This document shows, in pieces, positions 53,169 to 64,000 of a stretch of DNA of 64,000 bases. The notes below the pieces were generated by a model. The model was not told the origin of the DNA, did no database searches, and saw only the letters and a program-made list of their open reading frames with translations. Made by a program: the position numbers and the translations under genes. The DNA is taken from assembly GCF_000372725.1 (NCBI RefSeq), contig NW_005198965.1:292185-356184 (forward strand), given 5' to 3'. The stretch comes from Emiliania huxleyi CCMP1516. Lineage: Eukaryota > Haptophyta > Isochrysidales > Noelaerhabdaceae. Position 1 is the stretch's first letter. Each line of letters starts with the position of its first letter.

Positions 53169-53675
53169 ATGCTGATTCGCCCGCCACTGGTTGCACGGCC
53201 GCCACCGCCCGTCGCGCGAAGCTCGGTGCTATGCCGGGATCAGCAGTCGCTCGACCAGCAGGCGCTACTTGGCGACGCGTTTGTAAGCATGATTTATGGG
53301 GCTGTCCAGGGAGTGGTCGACGCGGTCCTCTCTCCCCTCGCCGATGCCGAGCCGGAGCTCTTCACCTCTACGGAGCGGCTGCCGGCTCCGGCCGCTCAGG
53401 GCGCCGCACTCGCTCTCACCTGGGTCGCCGCCGCGCTCCTTCTGCGCCTGTACGACCCGTCGCTCACGCGAGGCGACGCGGCGCAGGCCGGCACCGCCTG
53501 TATCGCCACGTGGGCAGGAGCGGTCGCGCTCGCGGAGGGTGGACTGCTCCTCCTCTCCAGCGCCGGGATCGGCCCTGGCCCGCTGGATGTTGCAGAGCTC
53601 GGCTTCCTCACGGGGTCGCTGAGCGTGCTCGCGGGCTGGCGATGGATCCTGTGGCGGACGGTCGGTGGAGGCTAA
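53169..53675 (+). CDS. Small membrane protein, unknown
   Basis: A 168-residue frame from the ATG at 53169. The frame is open upstream to 52449 but only through repeat DNA. The N-terminus (MLIRPPLVARPPPPVARSSV) is basic and acid-free, a possible organelle transit peptide. Three hydrophobic segments follow: AALALTWVAAALLLRLY, AGTACIATWAGAVALAEGGL with LLLSSAGIG, and ELGFLTGSLSVLAGWRWILW. The segment before them (DAFVSMIYGAVQGVVDAVLS) is amphipathic. I cannot name the family; a plastid membrane protein is a guess from the pattern. Confidence 0.5.
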   Translation: MLIRPPLVARPPPPVARSSVLCRDQQSLDQQALLGDAFVSMIYGAVQGVVDAVLSPLADAEPELFTSTERLPAPAAQGAALALTWVAAALLLRLYDPSLTRGDAAQAGTACIATWAGAVALAEGGLLLLSSAGIGPGPLDVAELGFLTGSLSVLAGWRWILWRTVGGG

Positions 53676-54193
53676 CAGGGTCTCGGTCATTTACGCTTTT
53701 CCACAACAATCAACATATAATAAGCAGGAAGTGACGCCTCGAGCCGGTCCGATCGGCTCAGCCACTACAACATGTACACACTCGACGAGGAGCACTGAAA
53801 TCTCTCTCGCGCACACGACGATCCGTGTACCCCGGACGCGCGCGGGGCCCGCGGGCCGCGGGCGTGTGTATAACGTACTGGTCTCAGTGTACTGACGTAG
53901 CGGTGTATACCAGGGTATAACGTACACATAAACGCACCACCCCGGGCCCGAAATCGCACAGAGACAGTCACGCAACACGGGGTCCCAGCGTCCCAGGGAA
54001 GGCGAGCAAAAACCTTATCACGCGCGCTAGACGCCGACTCGGAGGCCACCCACCGGTCAGGCGCGCAGCCGGAGAGAGAGGGAGGCGCTCAATCGCCGCA
54101 CGCGGCGAGCGCCTCCAAAACGTACACAGGTTACGCGGTGTTGCGACAGAATACACACACCGATACGCACCGAAGGTAAGGAATTAATTACTA
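53676..54193. other. Intergenic stretch, no gene seen
   Basis: About 520 bp of mixed sequence with a GCGCGGGGCCCGCGGGCCGC palindrome-rich patch near 53841-53860 and TATAACGTAC repeats (53867 and 53916). Confidence 0.5.
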
Positions 54194-54421
54194 TCAAAAT
54201 AAGTCGTGCTCGGCAGCCGCTACCGCAGCAGCTTCCGCGGCGTATAGCATTCCCTCTTCGCGTGCCTCAGCATCCTCGACGGCAATAATAGCGTCAATCA
54301 CAGCCCCACTCTTCCCTTCGCATAGCGGCCACTCTTCGGATCGCTGGTCGAGCGACCCGGGGGATGCCCCGCGCGCCTGACCCAGGCGCGAGAAACGAAT
54401 CTGCGAGGCGCGGCCGCTCAT
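54194..54421 (-). CDS. Doubtful small frame, 75 residues
   Basis: ATG at 54421. The sequence includes LCEGKSGAVIDAIIAVEDAE and an Ala-rich helix before EHDLF. It has acidic, soluble composition unlike the Arg-rich shadows nearby, which is the only reason to list it. No homology or splice evidence. Confidence 0.2.
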   Translation of the reverse strand: MSGRASQIRFSRLGQARGASPGSLDQRSEEWPLCEGKSGAVIDAIIAVEDAEAREEGMLYAAEAAAVAAAEHDLF

Positions 54422-54560
54422 GCGGCCCGATGGGGAGGAGCGGGGCGGACTACGGGGATCGGCTTCTTACGCAGCCCTTCCTTGCAGCGAGCCCCCCCCC
54501 AACCCACCCGCGCTAGGTCTCGGGTTTGACGCATGGGGTCACTCCCGCGAAACTCGTGAA

Positions 54561-54738
54561 CTAGCCGGGGCAGTCGGAGAAGGGGCAACTCCGTGCACTG
54601 ACGGTCGGCCGTCAGAAACCACGCCTGCGTGGATCGCGTCACACCAATCCTCGCTACCCAACGCAACAAACAAATCTCTCTCTCTCTCTCTCTCTCTCCC
54701 AACGCGGCCAAAGGATATCAACCTCGAGAACCTCGAGC
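54561..54738 (+). repeat. 150-bp direct repeat, copy 2, with TC-run insertion
   Basis: Same order as 52912-53063 but interrupted after CTACCCAACG by about 30 bp containing a TC microsatellite (54675-54697), after which CCCAACGCGGCCAAAG resumes with CCCAACGC repeated, so the insert duplicated its edge. Confidence 0.88.
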
Positions 54739-54839
54739 CTGAATGACTCGGCCGTGATGATCCATCCGTTCGGCGAGTTCCTCCTCGGTCATTGGAACGC
54801 ACCTTGTTAGTGCCAGCGCGCGCCAGTCCCGTGCCCAGT

Positions 54840-54980
54840 GTTCCGCACTTGGAGCACTTGGAGTGCAGTCGGCAACCGCACACCCAGGGCCGGGGAGCTG
54901 AGAAGCGCACCCAGCGGGCCGGATGATTGGCATCGGGTTGCGGGCAAGAGAGCCCTAGCCCAGGGGGTGCGCGTTCGCAG
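54840..54980 (+). repeat. Dispersed repeat (GGGCCGGATGATTGG family), longest copy
   Basis: It contains TTGGAGCACTTGGAGTGCAG, GGAGCTGAGAAGCGCACCCA, GCCGGATGATTGGCATCGGG and GGGCAAGAGAGCCCTAGCCC. Its halves match 33190-33290 and, inverted, 48170-48240 and 8150-8270. Confidence 0.8.
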
Positions 54981-55611
54981 GGAAAGGGCCGTAAAGTAAA
55001 CACGGGTCTCCGAGGGTTAGTCCGCGCTCCAGGTTTCCCCTAGCAGCGGAGCGCCCCCTCTACTCGGAGCTAATAAACACCAGACACGCACACGACGTAC
55101 ATCCTCACTCGACGTCACCCCTCGAGGCTTCCCGGTCTGGCCTCCCCCCCCTCGGTCTGGAGGGGCCCTCTTATCCCCTCGGTCCTCCCCCCACTCGCTT
55201 TCCGCTGGTTGGGCAACGGATGCGGGGCCCGACCCCCCCTCCTAGCCTTTTTCGGCCGCGGCCCCGCCGCCGTCTCGCCCACTCTGCCTGCTCCTGTTGA
55301 CTCCACCTCCGGTGGTCCCATGCCCAACTCCTCGGGCGAGGGCGGCGGCACTGGATCGCCACGCCGCCCCTCCCCGTGAAGTGAGGCCGGCTCTCTTCGG
55401 TCGAGGACTCGTGCCCGCCCCCGCGGTCTCTCTATCGTCCTCGGCTCGTCCGTACGTCCCGATTCTACCCGCAGAGGCCGCGTCAGCTCGTCTCTCACCT
55501 CCTCCGACAGCTGACCCCAAGCCCCCCCTCCGCGCTCCTAATTCTTTTCGCGCTGGGCCGCGCCTTGCTTGATATCTATCTTATCAGCACCTTCCCCTCC
55601 ACCGCCCGTCG

Positions 55612-58600
55612 ATGGCGGAGCCTCCATTCCACCCGTCGATCTCCGAGGAGGTAGCGATGACGGCCACACGCTTGCGTGCCCGCTACGGCGCTGTTCCTAC
55701 GGAGGAGGCACGAGACGACGACGATGAGAGCCCGACTGCCTCGCTGCTAGGCGGCACGGCAGTGGCGTCTGATGCATCGCGGGTGTCCGAGGAGCTCAGC
55801 TCTAGATCGTTCGGCCTCGGCGGCGGTCTGGCCACTGGACCCACGTCGCCAGTGCCCGTCTCGGCAGAGAAGGCCAAGCGGCTCGCTCACCTCCGCCAGA
55901 AGTACCGTCAGCAGGACTCCGCGCCGGACCTGTCACACGCGGCCGGGCAGAGCCCGCCATCCTCGCTCAGCGTCGACGTCCGCTCGGTGCGAATCGACCT
56001 GGGGCCGCGCGGCAGCGGCCGCGCCGTCGAGCGGAGAGAGTCGTTCCTACGGCAAGGCTCCGGTGGCAAGTCGGCCGCCTCGTCGAGCGACGCGTATGAG
56101 CTGACGCCGCGCTGGTCGGCCTACTCCCTCCCGGCGGGCGTGCACCCCTCCTCGCTCGTCCTCGTCAAAGACTTTTGGAATGCGAAGCTCGGCCAGCTCA
56201 CCATCCACGCGGGGCAGGCCTGGGCCGACGAGGCGGAGCGAGGACCGCAGTTCACCGCTTTCCGTGCCGACGTGCCGCCCGCCGGCGGAGCCGCGCCGCC
56301 GCCCGACGGCGCGGTGGCGGTGTACGACTTTTGGAATCCCAACCTGCGCCAGCTCACCTTCCACACCGGCGGGCCACGCCAGGGCGAGGAGCGGCACAGC
56401 GTACAGTTCTACGCCTACCCGGCGGACGGCGGCGCGAGCCCGCCGCAGGGCACGGTGGCGGTGTATGAGTACTTCAACACAAAGCTGCGCCGCGTGACCG
56501 CACACCCGGGAGGCCCGTGGCCCGACGAGACGCGCGGCGCGCATGACGTCCTCTTCCATGCGCTTCCCGCAGAGCCGCCCGCGCCGCCACCGCCGTCGCC
56601 GCCGCCGCCAGCCCCAGCCGGCGGCGCTTGCGCCGCTTGCGCCGCCTCCTCTGCCGCGGCCGGCTCGGGATCGGGGCGCGAGGCGCAGGGCGAGGGCGAG
56701 TGGGAGGCGGAGCACGAGGTGGAGGTCTTCGAGAACGAGCGCTGGAGCTCCGTGCGCTCCGAGTGGGGCTCGTTCAACTCACCGCCCACAGCACTCTCGT
56801 CCGAGACGCTTGCCGAGGCGCCTCCGAGAGACTTGGTGTAGGCTCGAACCACCTCATGGTCACAGACCCCCCGCACTTCTGCGCTCGGCTCGGCGCGAGC
56901 CTGGGCGCCAAGCTCGAGCAGGTGCAGTGCCCCGCCCACCGCGGCTGGCGGGCGGGCGAGGGGTGGATCAAGGATCGCACCCCGGCGGCGCGCGGCGGTA
57001 CCGACAATGAGGGCTGGTTCTACGCGCAGCTCTTCTCCTCCTTCGACGCGGCGCTCGCGCAGGGCAAGACCAACCCGTCGAGCCGGCGCATGTTCTGCCG
57101 GCGGCGGCGCTGGTACCGCCGCACTTCGCCGCTGCGCGCTGACGAGCGGCGCTCGTCGGTGGAGAGCAGGCACACGCTGGTGGTGCGGAGTGTGCCCAAG
57201 GAGCTGGCGGTGCCGGGCGAGTACAGCCGCTCGCTCCTCCTCTCCGAGGTTGCGTGGCGCGGCTTCGTCGGCAGGTACGTGGTGCAGACGGGCGCCAACT
57301 GGTTCCAGAGGTACTACGTCCTGCTCCGGCCGGGCGTGGCGCGGCTGAGGGAGCGAGCGGACGGCAGCTTGCCGCCGCCAGAGGCTTCCGCCTTCCCTCC
57401 TCCTCTCCCGCCCTCCTCCCTCCTCCCGCCCTCCTCCCTCCTCCCGCCCTCCTCCCTCCTCCCGCCCTCCTCCCTCCTCCCGCCCTCCTCCCTCCTCCCG
57501 CCCTCCTCCCTCCTCCCGCCCTCCTCCTCTGCCGCCCTCCTCCCTCCTCCCGCCCTCCTCCCTCCTCCCGCCCTCCTCCCTCCTCCCGCCCTCCTCCCTC
57601 CTCCCGCCCTCCTCCCTCCTCCCGCCCTCCTCCTGCCGTCGGGCCACCGCCTCACGGAGGTGCTGTCGCCCGACCACCAGGCGCTGCTGCTGCAGCTGTC
57701 GGGCGAGCCACGCGTCGCCGCCGTCGGCGACGGCAGCGACGGCAGCCCCCTCCGCAGCCCAAACATCACGCGAGGCACCGCTCTCCTCGCGGCGTCGTTG
57801 CTCTCGCCAAGCTCGTCGGGGGTGAGCCGCGAGAGAGAGGCCATTGAAAGGTCGCCTCCTCGCACCACCCTCGGCGACCCGCGCCTCGCCTCGTCCTCGC
57901 CCTCCAGGTGAGCTGCGAGAGGTCGTGGACGGTGGGCGCCGGTGCGCAGGTTCTCGACCGCGGCACGATGGAGCAGCCGTGTCGCTTCGCGCTGCGGCTG
58001 CCCGGCGACAGCGAACTCGCCTTCAACACCTCGACGCCTGAGCGCAAGGCGGCACTCACAAAGACGCTGCGGGCCGCGATCGGCAAGGCGAGCGAGATCG
58101 CGGCCGGGATGGGAGAGCTCGACATGTCGGCGCTCCTGTCGGAGAACCGGCGGCTCGAGGCGGCGGCAGTGGAGGAGGCGGCGCGCGCGGCGGAGGAGGA
58201 GGCGGAGGAGGCGGAGGAGACGACGCGGCTGATGACGGGGCGGGGCGGGCGTGCGCGCGAGGTGCTTCTCGTCACGGTGTACGAGGCGGTCAAGCTGCGC
58301 AACGCCGACGCCAACTCGGCCTTCTTCAAGGACGACAAGAGCGACCCGTACGCCGCGGTGACCGTCACGCCGACGCGCGGCCGCGCCATCACGCGCAAGA
58401 CGCACTGGCTCGAGAACAACCTCGACCCGGCCTGGTACGCGTTCCCGAACGGCAAGCCCGCGACGGCCGAAGACGCGGCGGCGGGCCGCGCCACGGAGGG
58501 CGTGACGCTTGAGTTCCGGCCAGTCAGCTCGGGCGCCGCGACGCTGCGCGTGCTGCTGCGCGACCACAACGCGCTCACTTCCGACGAGGACCTCGGCTCC

Positions 58601-61600
58601 GTCTCGCTCCCGCTCCGCCAGCTGCCGTGGAAGGGCGAGGCCGAACTGCAGCGGTGGTTCACGCTCTCGTCGCAGGGCGCGGTCCGGCTCGGGCTGCGCT
58701 GGCTGTACGGCGAGCTGGCGGTCGTGCGCGGCGAGACGCACGACGCGCCCAACCTGAAGCGCACCCTCGCGCCGCTCCCCGCCTCGATGCGCGTCAAGTC
58801 GGACAAGTGGAGCGCCGCAGAGGCGGCGGCGGCCGCCGAGGGGAGAGGCGTCGGCGCGAGCGAGGAGCGGCCGCCCACGGGCGAGTACACGCTGCTCGTC
58901 TACGTGGCGGAGGCGCGCGACGTGCAGGGCCGCGACGCCAACGGGATGGCGGACTGCGCGCTCTTCGTCGATGCGCTCGACGCGACGGAGCGGACCCGGT
59001 GCGTGCCGTCGACCCGCAACCCGCTCTTCGACCAGACGCTCTTCTTCTCGCGCAAGGAGACGGACGGCGCCTACCTGACGCGCCGCTCCGTCGCCTTCTC
59101 GCTGTACGACATGAACACGCTCGCGCGCAAGGCGCTCATCGGCAGCTTCTCGCTCGACCTCCTCGAGGTCTTCTACGCGCCCGAGCGCACGCTCCGCTCG
59201 GCGTGGCTCGGCCTCGCCCACCCGCACAGGAGCGAGGTGCAGGCCTTCGTGCGCGTCTCGCTGCAGATGGTGGCGCCCGGCGACGCCCTTCGCCCGATGG
59301 GCCGCTTCGGCCCAAGCCCCGTCCCGGGCTCTCCAGCCGCTGCGCGGGCCTCGGCCGCCTCAGTCGCCTCGAGCACTGCGGCGGGCGCGGCTGCGGCGGG
59401 CGGCGAGGCTGCTGGCGAGGCTGCTGGCGAGGCCGCCGGCGAGGCTGCTGGCGAGGCTGGCGACGAGGCTGACGAGGGCAGCGTCGTGCTGATGCCTCCG
59501 TCGGTGCCGCAGCGCATCGTCTTTTTGGTGGTGTCGCTGCGGCGGGCCGAGGGGCTGGTGCCCAGCCAGAGCAGCAAGAGCCTGCTCGGCGGCCGGCGCG
59601 AGGGCATGGACGCGTACGTGCGCGTCTCCTTCAACGGGCACCGCGTCCGCACCAGCCCGGTCTCGTCGCGCAACCCGGCCATCCTGACTGAGTTCTGGCT
59701 CCCGGTCGTCGAGCCCACTTGCGGCAACCTGATCACCCTCGCCGTCGCCGACGCGTCGGCGGGCTCGGCCGCGGGCGGGCTGGTCGCGTCGACCGTCCTC
59801 TCCTTCGCCGACGTGCCCGCGGACGCGGAGCCAGAGTACCGCTGGCTGCAGCTCTACTCCCCCTTCTCCAAGCGGCACACCTCCACCGCCGCCGCGTCGG
59901 GCTCGGCGGTCGGCGCGGCGCCCGCGCCCCCAGACGCTGCCGAGAGCTCGGACAACGGCGGCGGAGGCGGCGAGGAGGCGGCGGGCGAGGCGGCGGGCGA
60001 GGGGGTCGCGCGGGCGCACGCGGCGACCCAGGCGCGCGGCGAGCCGCTCGGCTGGTGGCGCGGCGCGTTGCTCCTCGGCCTCAACCGCGCGCCTTCCGAG
60101 CCGGCCCTCGAGCTGCGCAACATCCCGTACGTGCGCGATCTGCCGCCCTCGCAGGCGGGCGCCTTTGGCTCCGACCACGGCGAGCCAGACACGGACGAGT
60201 ACGCGCTGCGCGCCGCGGTGCTAGTCGGCTCCGACACCCTCGCGGGCAAGCGGCTCTGCGTCTCGCTCCACTGGGGCCCGTATGTCTGGCTGTCGCCGAC
60301 CGCGCAGGCCGACGCGGGCTCCCTCGTCGAGTGGTACGCCGAGCTCCGCCCGACCGGCTCGCGCGACCTCAAGGTCTCGCTCCCGGCGGTGGAGATCTCG
60401 GACCAGCTGCCAGACGTGCTCGTGTACCTCTGCCACGACACGCGCCCCTCGAACGCCCTCTCCGCCGCCCTCGACGCGGCGGACCTCTCCCTCGACCGCG
60501 GCCTTAAGCGCGTCGGCTTCCTCCGCCTCTCCGCGCCGCAGCTGCTCGCCGCCCGCGGCCAGATGGAGCCCGCCTGGGAGCTGCTCGACGGCTACGACTC
60601 GGGCGCGTTTGGCGCCGGCGCACGCATCCCGTCGCTCCGGCTCTGCGTTGGCATCGCGCCGGTGGAACGGCCCGAGCCCGAGTACGTCGAGGCGGCGCAG
60701 GCGCCGCGCGGCTGGACGGCTCGAGATGCGAGATGCAGCCGAGACCCAGCAGAGAGTGGGTTCCCTCTAGGCGCTGCGCGGTTTCACGCTGCCGCCACCG
60801 AGCATCAAGCTGCCGCTCGAGCTCCGGCTGCACCTCTTCCAGGCGCGGAGGCTGCCCTCGGCGCCCGACACGTACGCGCGCCTCTCCTTCATGGGGCACT
60901 CTGTCAAGAGCGACACCGTGTACGGTTCGAGCAACCCGCACTGGTACAAGACGCTGCGGCTCGAGGTGTACTCGCTCGAGCCGGAGACGGCACCCGACGC
61001 CGTGCTCTCTCTCCACGCCAAGGGCGGCCGTCTGCTCGGCATGGTGCGCTTCCGGCCGGCGGACGCGCTGGTGCTCGACTACTCGCGCGACGAGCAGCCG
61101 CCGCTGCCGGAGCCGCGCTGGCACGCCCTCGAGCCACGCGGCGGCGTCGGCGGCGGCGGCGGCGAGGAGGTCCTGCTCGTGCTCCAGCTCCTCTCGCTGG
61201 GCGGCGCCGCCGGCTCCGCCGCCGGCTCGTCGCCGCCGATGCCGATGCTCCGGCCGAGCAGCCGGCGCGCGTTCGTGCAGCTCATCGTCCTGGGCTTGCG
61301 CGAGCTGCAGCCGCACCACCAGCCCGCGGCGCGCAAGCCGTGCCTCGCCCTCTCCACCGGCGAGTCGGACCGCGTCGACGCGGTCCGCAGGACGTCGCGC
61401 TCCAACACGCCGTCGGCGCGCAACCCCAACTTTTGCGAGCAAGTGCTGGTGCCGGTGGACTTGCCGGACAACCACATCTTTTGCCCCAGCCTCGAGGCGC
61501 GCGTGCTCGACGAGCTTTTCGGCGGCGTCGCCGCCCTCACGCTCGGCGTCGCCTCGGTCGACTTCTCGGCGCGCATCCCGTGGCAGTCGCGGCGCACCCT

Positions 61601-63905
61601 CGAGTACCAGCGGCGCAGCGTGGTCTACGAGAACCAGTTGTACAACGCCGCCAGCGCTGCGTGGGTGCCGACGATCGCCGTGCCGCCGCCGTGGTCGGAC
61701 CACCGCGGCGCTGCCAAGGAGAAGGCGGAGGCGGTGCTGCGCGGCGCCGAGTGGGAGTGGGCCGACGAGTGGACCGTCCAGCAGTCCAAGAGGACCGACG
61801 GCAACGGCTGGGAGTACGCGGCTCGCTTCGACCAGCCGCATTGGGCGCCAAACCCGCGCGTCAAGGCGGTGCGGCGGCGGCTGTGGTATCGCGTGCAGCA
61901 GCTCGTCAGCCGCGACGTGGCGAGGAGCAAGCTGCGCGAGGGAGGCATGGTGGCGGTGCTGGTCGGGCTGCGGCCCGCGCGCTCGGGCCGGCTGTCGAGC
62001 CGTCCGTCGGGTGGCGGGGGCGGCGGCGCTGTCCCCCCGGGGAAGGGGGCGCCCGGCTGCGCCAGCGTCCGGGTCAGCGAGCTCGGGGGAGTGGGGGCTG
62101 GAGAGAAGGCTGGAGAGAAGGCTGGAGAGAAGGCTGGAGAGAAGGCTGGAGAGGGGAGCGATGACGAGGACGAGGAGCTCGTGCCCGACTGGCTGAGCGG
62201 GCGAATGGAGTGCCCGGGCGAGCTGGAGGCGCTGATCGAGGAGCGGCCCTTTGAGCGGTGGGAGGTGCTCGCCTCGGAGGGCGCGAGCGCGGTGTGCGGC
62301 TCGCTCAAGGGGCTGCTGCGGGTGGTGCGGCGCGAGGAGGACGCGCCGATCGCCGAGCTCCCCGTGCCGCTCGCCGAGCTGCTCACGCCCGCACTGCACG
62401 TCGTGCGGCTCTACGTGCTGCGCGCGGAGCACCTGATGCCCGCAGACGCCTCGGGCACCAGCGACCCGTACCTGCGCATCACGCTCGGCGACACGACGAT
62501 CTCGACGCGCGAGCGCAAGATCAGCCGCGTGACGGACGCCGAGTTTTACGAGCGCTTCGAGCTGCGCGCCACGCTGCCGGGCGAGGCGGAGCTGCGGATC
62601 GAGGCGACACACCGCGAACCCTCGCCCCCCCCAGGCCTCTCGCATTCACAGCCGCCTGACCGCCGCGCGATTGGTGATGGCCAGGTGATGGACCACGACC
62701 TGCTCGACAGCGACGACCTGATCGGCTACACCAAGGTCGACCTCGAGGACCGCGTCTTTAGCCGCGAGTGGCGCGAGCTGGGTGAGCGCACTCCCGAGTG
62801 CGTGTGGGGCCGTGGCGCCGTCCGTGACCGCCGCGTGGCCTTCCCAGGCGACCTCAAGCCGCTCGAGTGGCGGCCGCTCCACTCCCCCTACTCGAACAAC
62901 CCGCAGGGCCGGCTGCAGCTCTGGGTGGACGTCTTCCCGCTCGACGTCGAGGCGCCGCCCCCGCCGCCGTGCGACATCGCCCCGCCGGGCGAGCAGCGGT
63001 GGGAGCTGCGCGTCATCGTGTGGCGCACGCGCGACGTGCTGCCGCACGACTACTTCACCGAGATGAACGACCTCTACGCCGTCGTCGCCTACGGCACGGC
63101 GCCGGCGATGCACACGGACACGCACTGGCGCTGCCGCGACGGCTGCGGCTCCTTCAACTGGCGCTGCAAGTTCCCGCTGCGGCTCGGCCACCGCCGGCGG
63201 GTGGACGAGCGGCTGACGGTGCAGCTGTGGGACCGCGACGTGCTCAAGTACAACGACAACATCGGCGAGGTGGTGGTGCCGCTGCAGCGCTTCTTCGCAA
63301 AGGCCTTCCGCGCGCGCGTGCAGCAAGCAAAGGCGGCGGCCGCCGCCGACGCGGCGGCCGCCGTCGGGGATGACGGCGCGTCCGCCGCCGGCCGCGGCCG
63401 CAAGGGCTCGTCGGCGCTGAGTGGCTGCCAGCTCGAGGGCGACCCGGGCCTGCGGCCGCCGTCGGAGACGAGCGTCCGCACCGCGCTGGCGCGGCTGCTG
63501 AGCGAGAGCGCCGCCCCGCTCGAGTGCGTCTCTGGCGAGGCGCAGAAGCTCTGGCTGCCGCTCCACGCAAAGAGCGGCGCTGCCGGCCGCCCGAAGAGCG
63601 CCGGTTGGGTCGAGGTCTCCGTCGAGCTCGTCCCCGCCGAGGTGGCGGAGGCCTTCCCGGCGGGGGCTGGCCGTGCCGAGCCGAACGATATGCCCAAGCT
63701 GCCGCCGCCGACCGGGCGCGTGCGCTGGTCGTTCAACCCACTGCGCAATATGTACTACATCCTCGGCCCGAAGCTCTGCGCCAAGTTTGGCTGCGCGGCC
63801 TGCCTCACCATCTCTTTGGTGGTATTTGTCGTGCTGCTCGTACAGATGGTGCCGGTTCTCGCGGCCAACCTCGTGACCGAGCTGCTGCTGGCGCCGTGCG
63901 GGTGA
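55612..63905 (+). CDS. Ferlin: multi-C2, DysF- and PH-like, C-terminal membrane anchor
   Basis: ATG at 55612, stop at 63903-63905. Clear introns, all GC-AG: 56768-56841, 60701-60770 and 62604-62684. One or more further introns lie in 57370-57907, where a C/T minisatellite separates two frames. N-terminus: disordered, then three roughly 50-residue repeats (VAVYDFWNPNLRQLTFHTGG type, 56150-56580). Next comes a DysF-like segment (GWFYAQLFSSF to RRMFCRRRRWYRR) and a PH-like fold beginning GFVGRYVVQTGANWFQRYYV. At least six C2 domains follow, including REVLLVTVYEAVKLRNADAN, GEYTLLVYVAEARDVQGRDA, VRLYVLRAEHLMPADASGTS with LRIE-VMDHDLLDSDDLIG, and WELRVIVWRTRDVLPHDYFT. The C-terminus has a WSFNPLRNMYYILGPK motif and one membrane span (CLTISLVVFVVLLVQMVPVL). 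Ferlins mediate Ca2+-dependent membrane fusion; Asp ligands are visible in several C2s. Confidence 0.88.
57400..57640 (+). repeat. 18-bp C/T minisatellite in ferlin intron
   Basis: About twelve copies of CCCGCCCTCCTCCCTCCT, interrupted once near 57528-57537 by CTCTGCCGCC. It is almost pure pyrimidine on the sense strand. It falls where the PH-like coding sequence breaks off and another frame resumes, so most likely it is intronic. Confidence 0.9.
59400..59466 (+). repeat. Coding 12-bp tandem repeat in ferlin linker
   Basis: GGCGAGGCTGCT units encode (GEAA)n between C2 domains. A second coding tandem repeat, GCTGGAGAGAAG units at 62096-62155, encodes (AGEK)n. Both lie in linkers. Confidence 0.9.
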
Positions 63906-64000
63906 CCGGGCCGCCGCTTTCGATTACGTCGTTCTCACTACTCTAACACAGCGCGCGCTTCGTCTCTTGGTCTCTTTGCATCGCATATAAGGCGCACGCA

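Larger units (their letters stand above)
54422..55611. other. Repeat-bearing region upstream of the ferlin gene
   Basis: It holds copy 2 of the 150-bp repeat, a copy of the GGGCCGGATGATTGG family (54840-54980), and a C/T-rich 400-bp stretch before the ferlin ATG that may be its 5' leader. GATATCTATCTTATCAGCAC lies just upstream of the start. Confidence 0.55.

Noticed and set aside
60701..62164. Continuation of the ferlin frame from 57908 to 62164 without splicing
   Set aside because: After 60700 it becomes Arg/Ala/Pro-rich noise, while the C2-coding frame resumes at 60771 after a GC-AG intron.

Overview
This is nuclear DNA of a GC-rich unicellular eukaryote. The genes are intron-containing and use the eukaryotic repertoire: a splicing factor (BUD31), a ribosome-assembly factor (NLE1/Rsa4), ALG10, an SMC ATPase, a DENN protein, a small Tim chaperone and a ferlin. 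Many introns use GC instead of GT at the 5' splice site. Compact genes, intergenes full of microsatellites and foldback repeats, and a plant-like Nudix relative all suggest an alga, most simply a haptophyte. That placement is inference. I see no rRNA, credible tRNA, CRISPR array or bacterial operon.

Layout. 0-10 kb: a SAM-domain membrane protein (-), BUD31 with a C-terminal extension (+), an unknown acidic protein (-), a tail-anchored GNAT (-), a 3-kb gene-poor stretch with a large inverted repeat, then a divergent pair (a putative myristoylated SAP-like protein and an unknown protein). 10-20 kb: NLE1 in seven exons (+), a six-exon lineage-specific helical protein (-), ALG10 (+) and a RING-H2 protein (-). 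20-33 kb: a 1,696-residue NO VEIN/sacsin-type GHKL ATPase (-), an ankyrin/U-box protein (+) and an SMC ATPase (+). 33-36.5 kb: a two-exon SIR2-like protein with a macro-like N-terminal module, then a frame-broken GRF zinc-finger locus. 37-41 kb: a Tudor-like protein, then two divergent Nudix-family genes. 41-43 kb: gene-poor DNA with a hAT-type MITE. 43-55 kb: an E2-like/Tudor-like protein, a DENN protein, a small secreted-type protein, a mitochondrial-type membrane protein, Tim10, an unknown coiled-coil protein, a small membrane protein and a repeat-rich stretch. 55.6-63.9 kb: a ferlin with an unusual N-terminus.

The genes are not functionally clustered. They are mostly housekeeping or signalling genes, often in divergent pairs sharing short upstream regions (9058/9176, 39677/39993, 15809/16573). 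Several dispersed repeat families recur, some reaching into the 3' ends of coding regions. Exon structures were built by joining reading frames at AG acceptors and GT or GC donors so that phase and conserved family residues both agree. They are predictions without transcript support.

Most notable: the SIR2-like/macro-like protein, whose modules resemble NAD-based immune effectors; the high share of GC-AG introns; an intron whose two ends are a duplicated exon segment around a 12-bp tandem repeat; the degenerate zinc cysteines and extra tail of BUD31; and the three-fold N-terminal repeat and DysF/PH-like modules of the ferlin.
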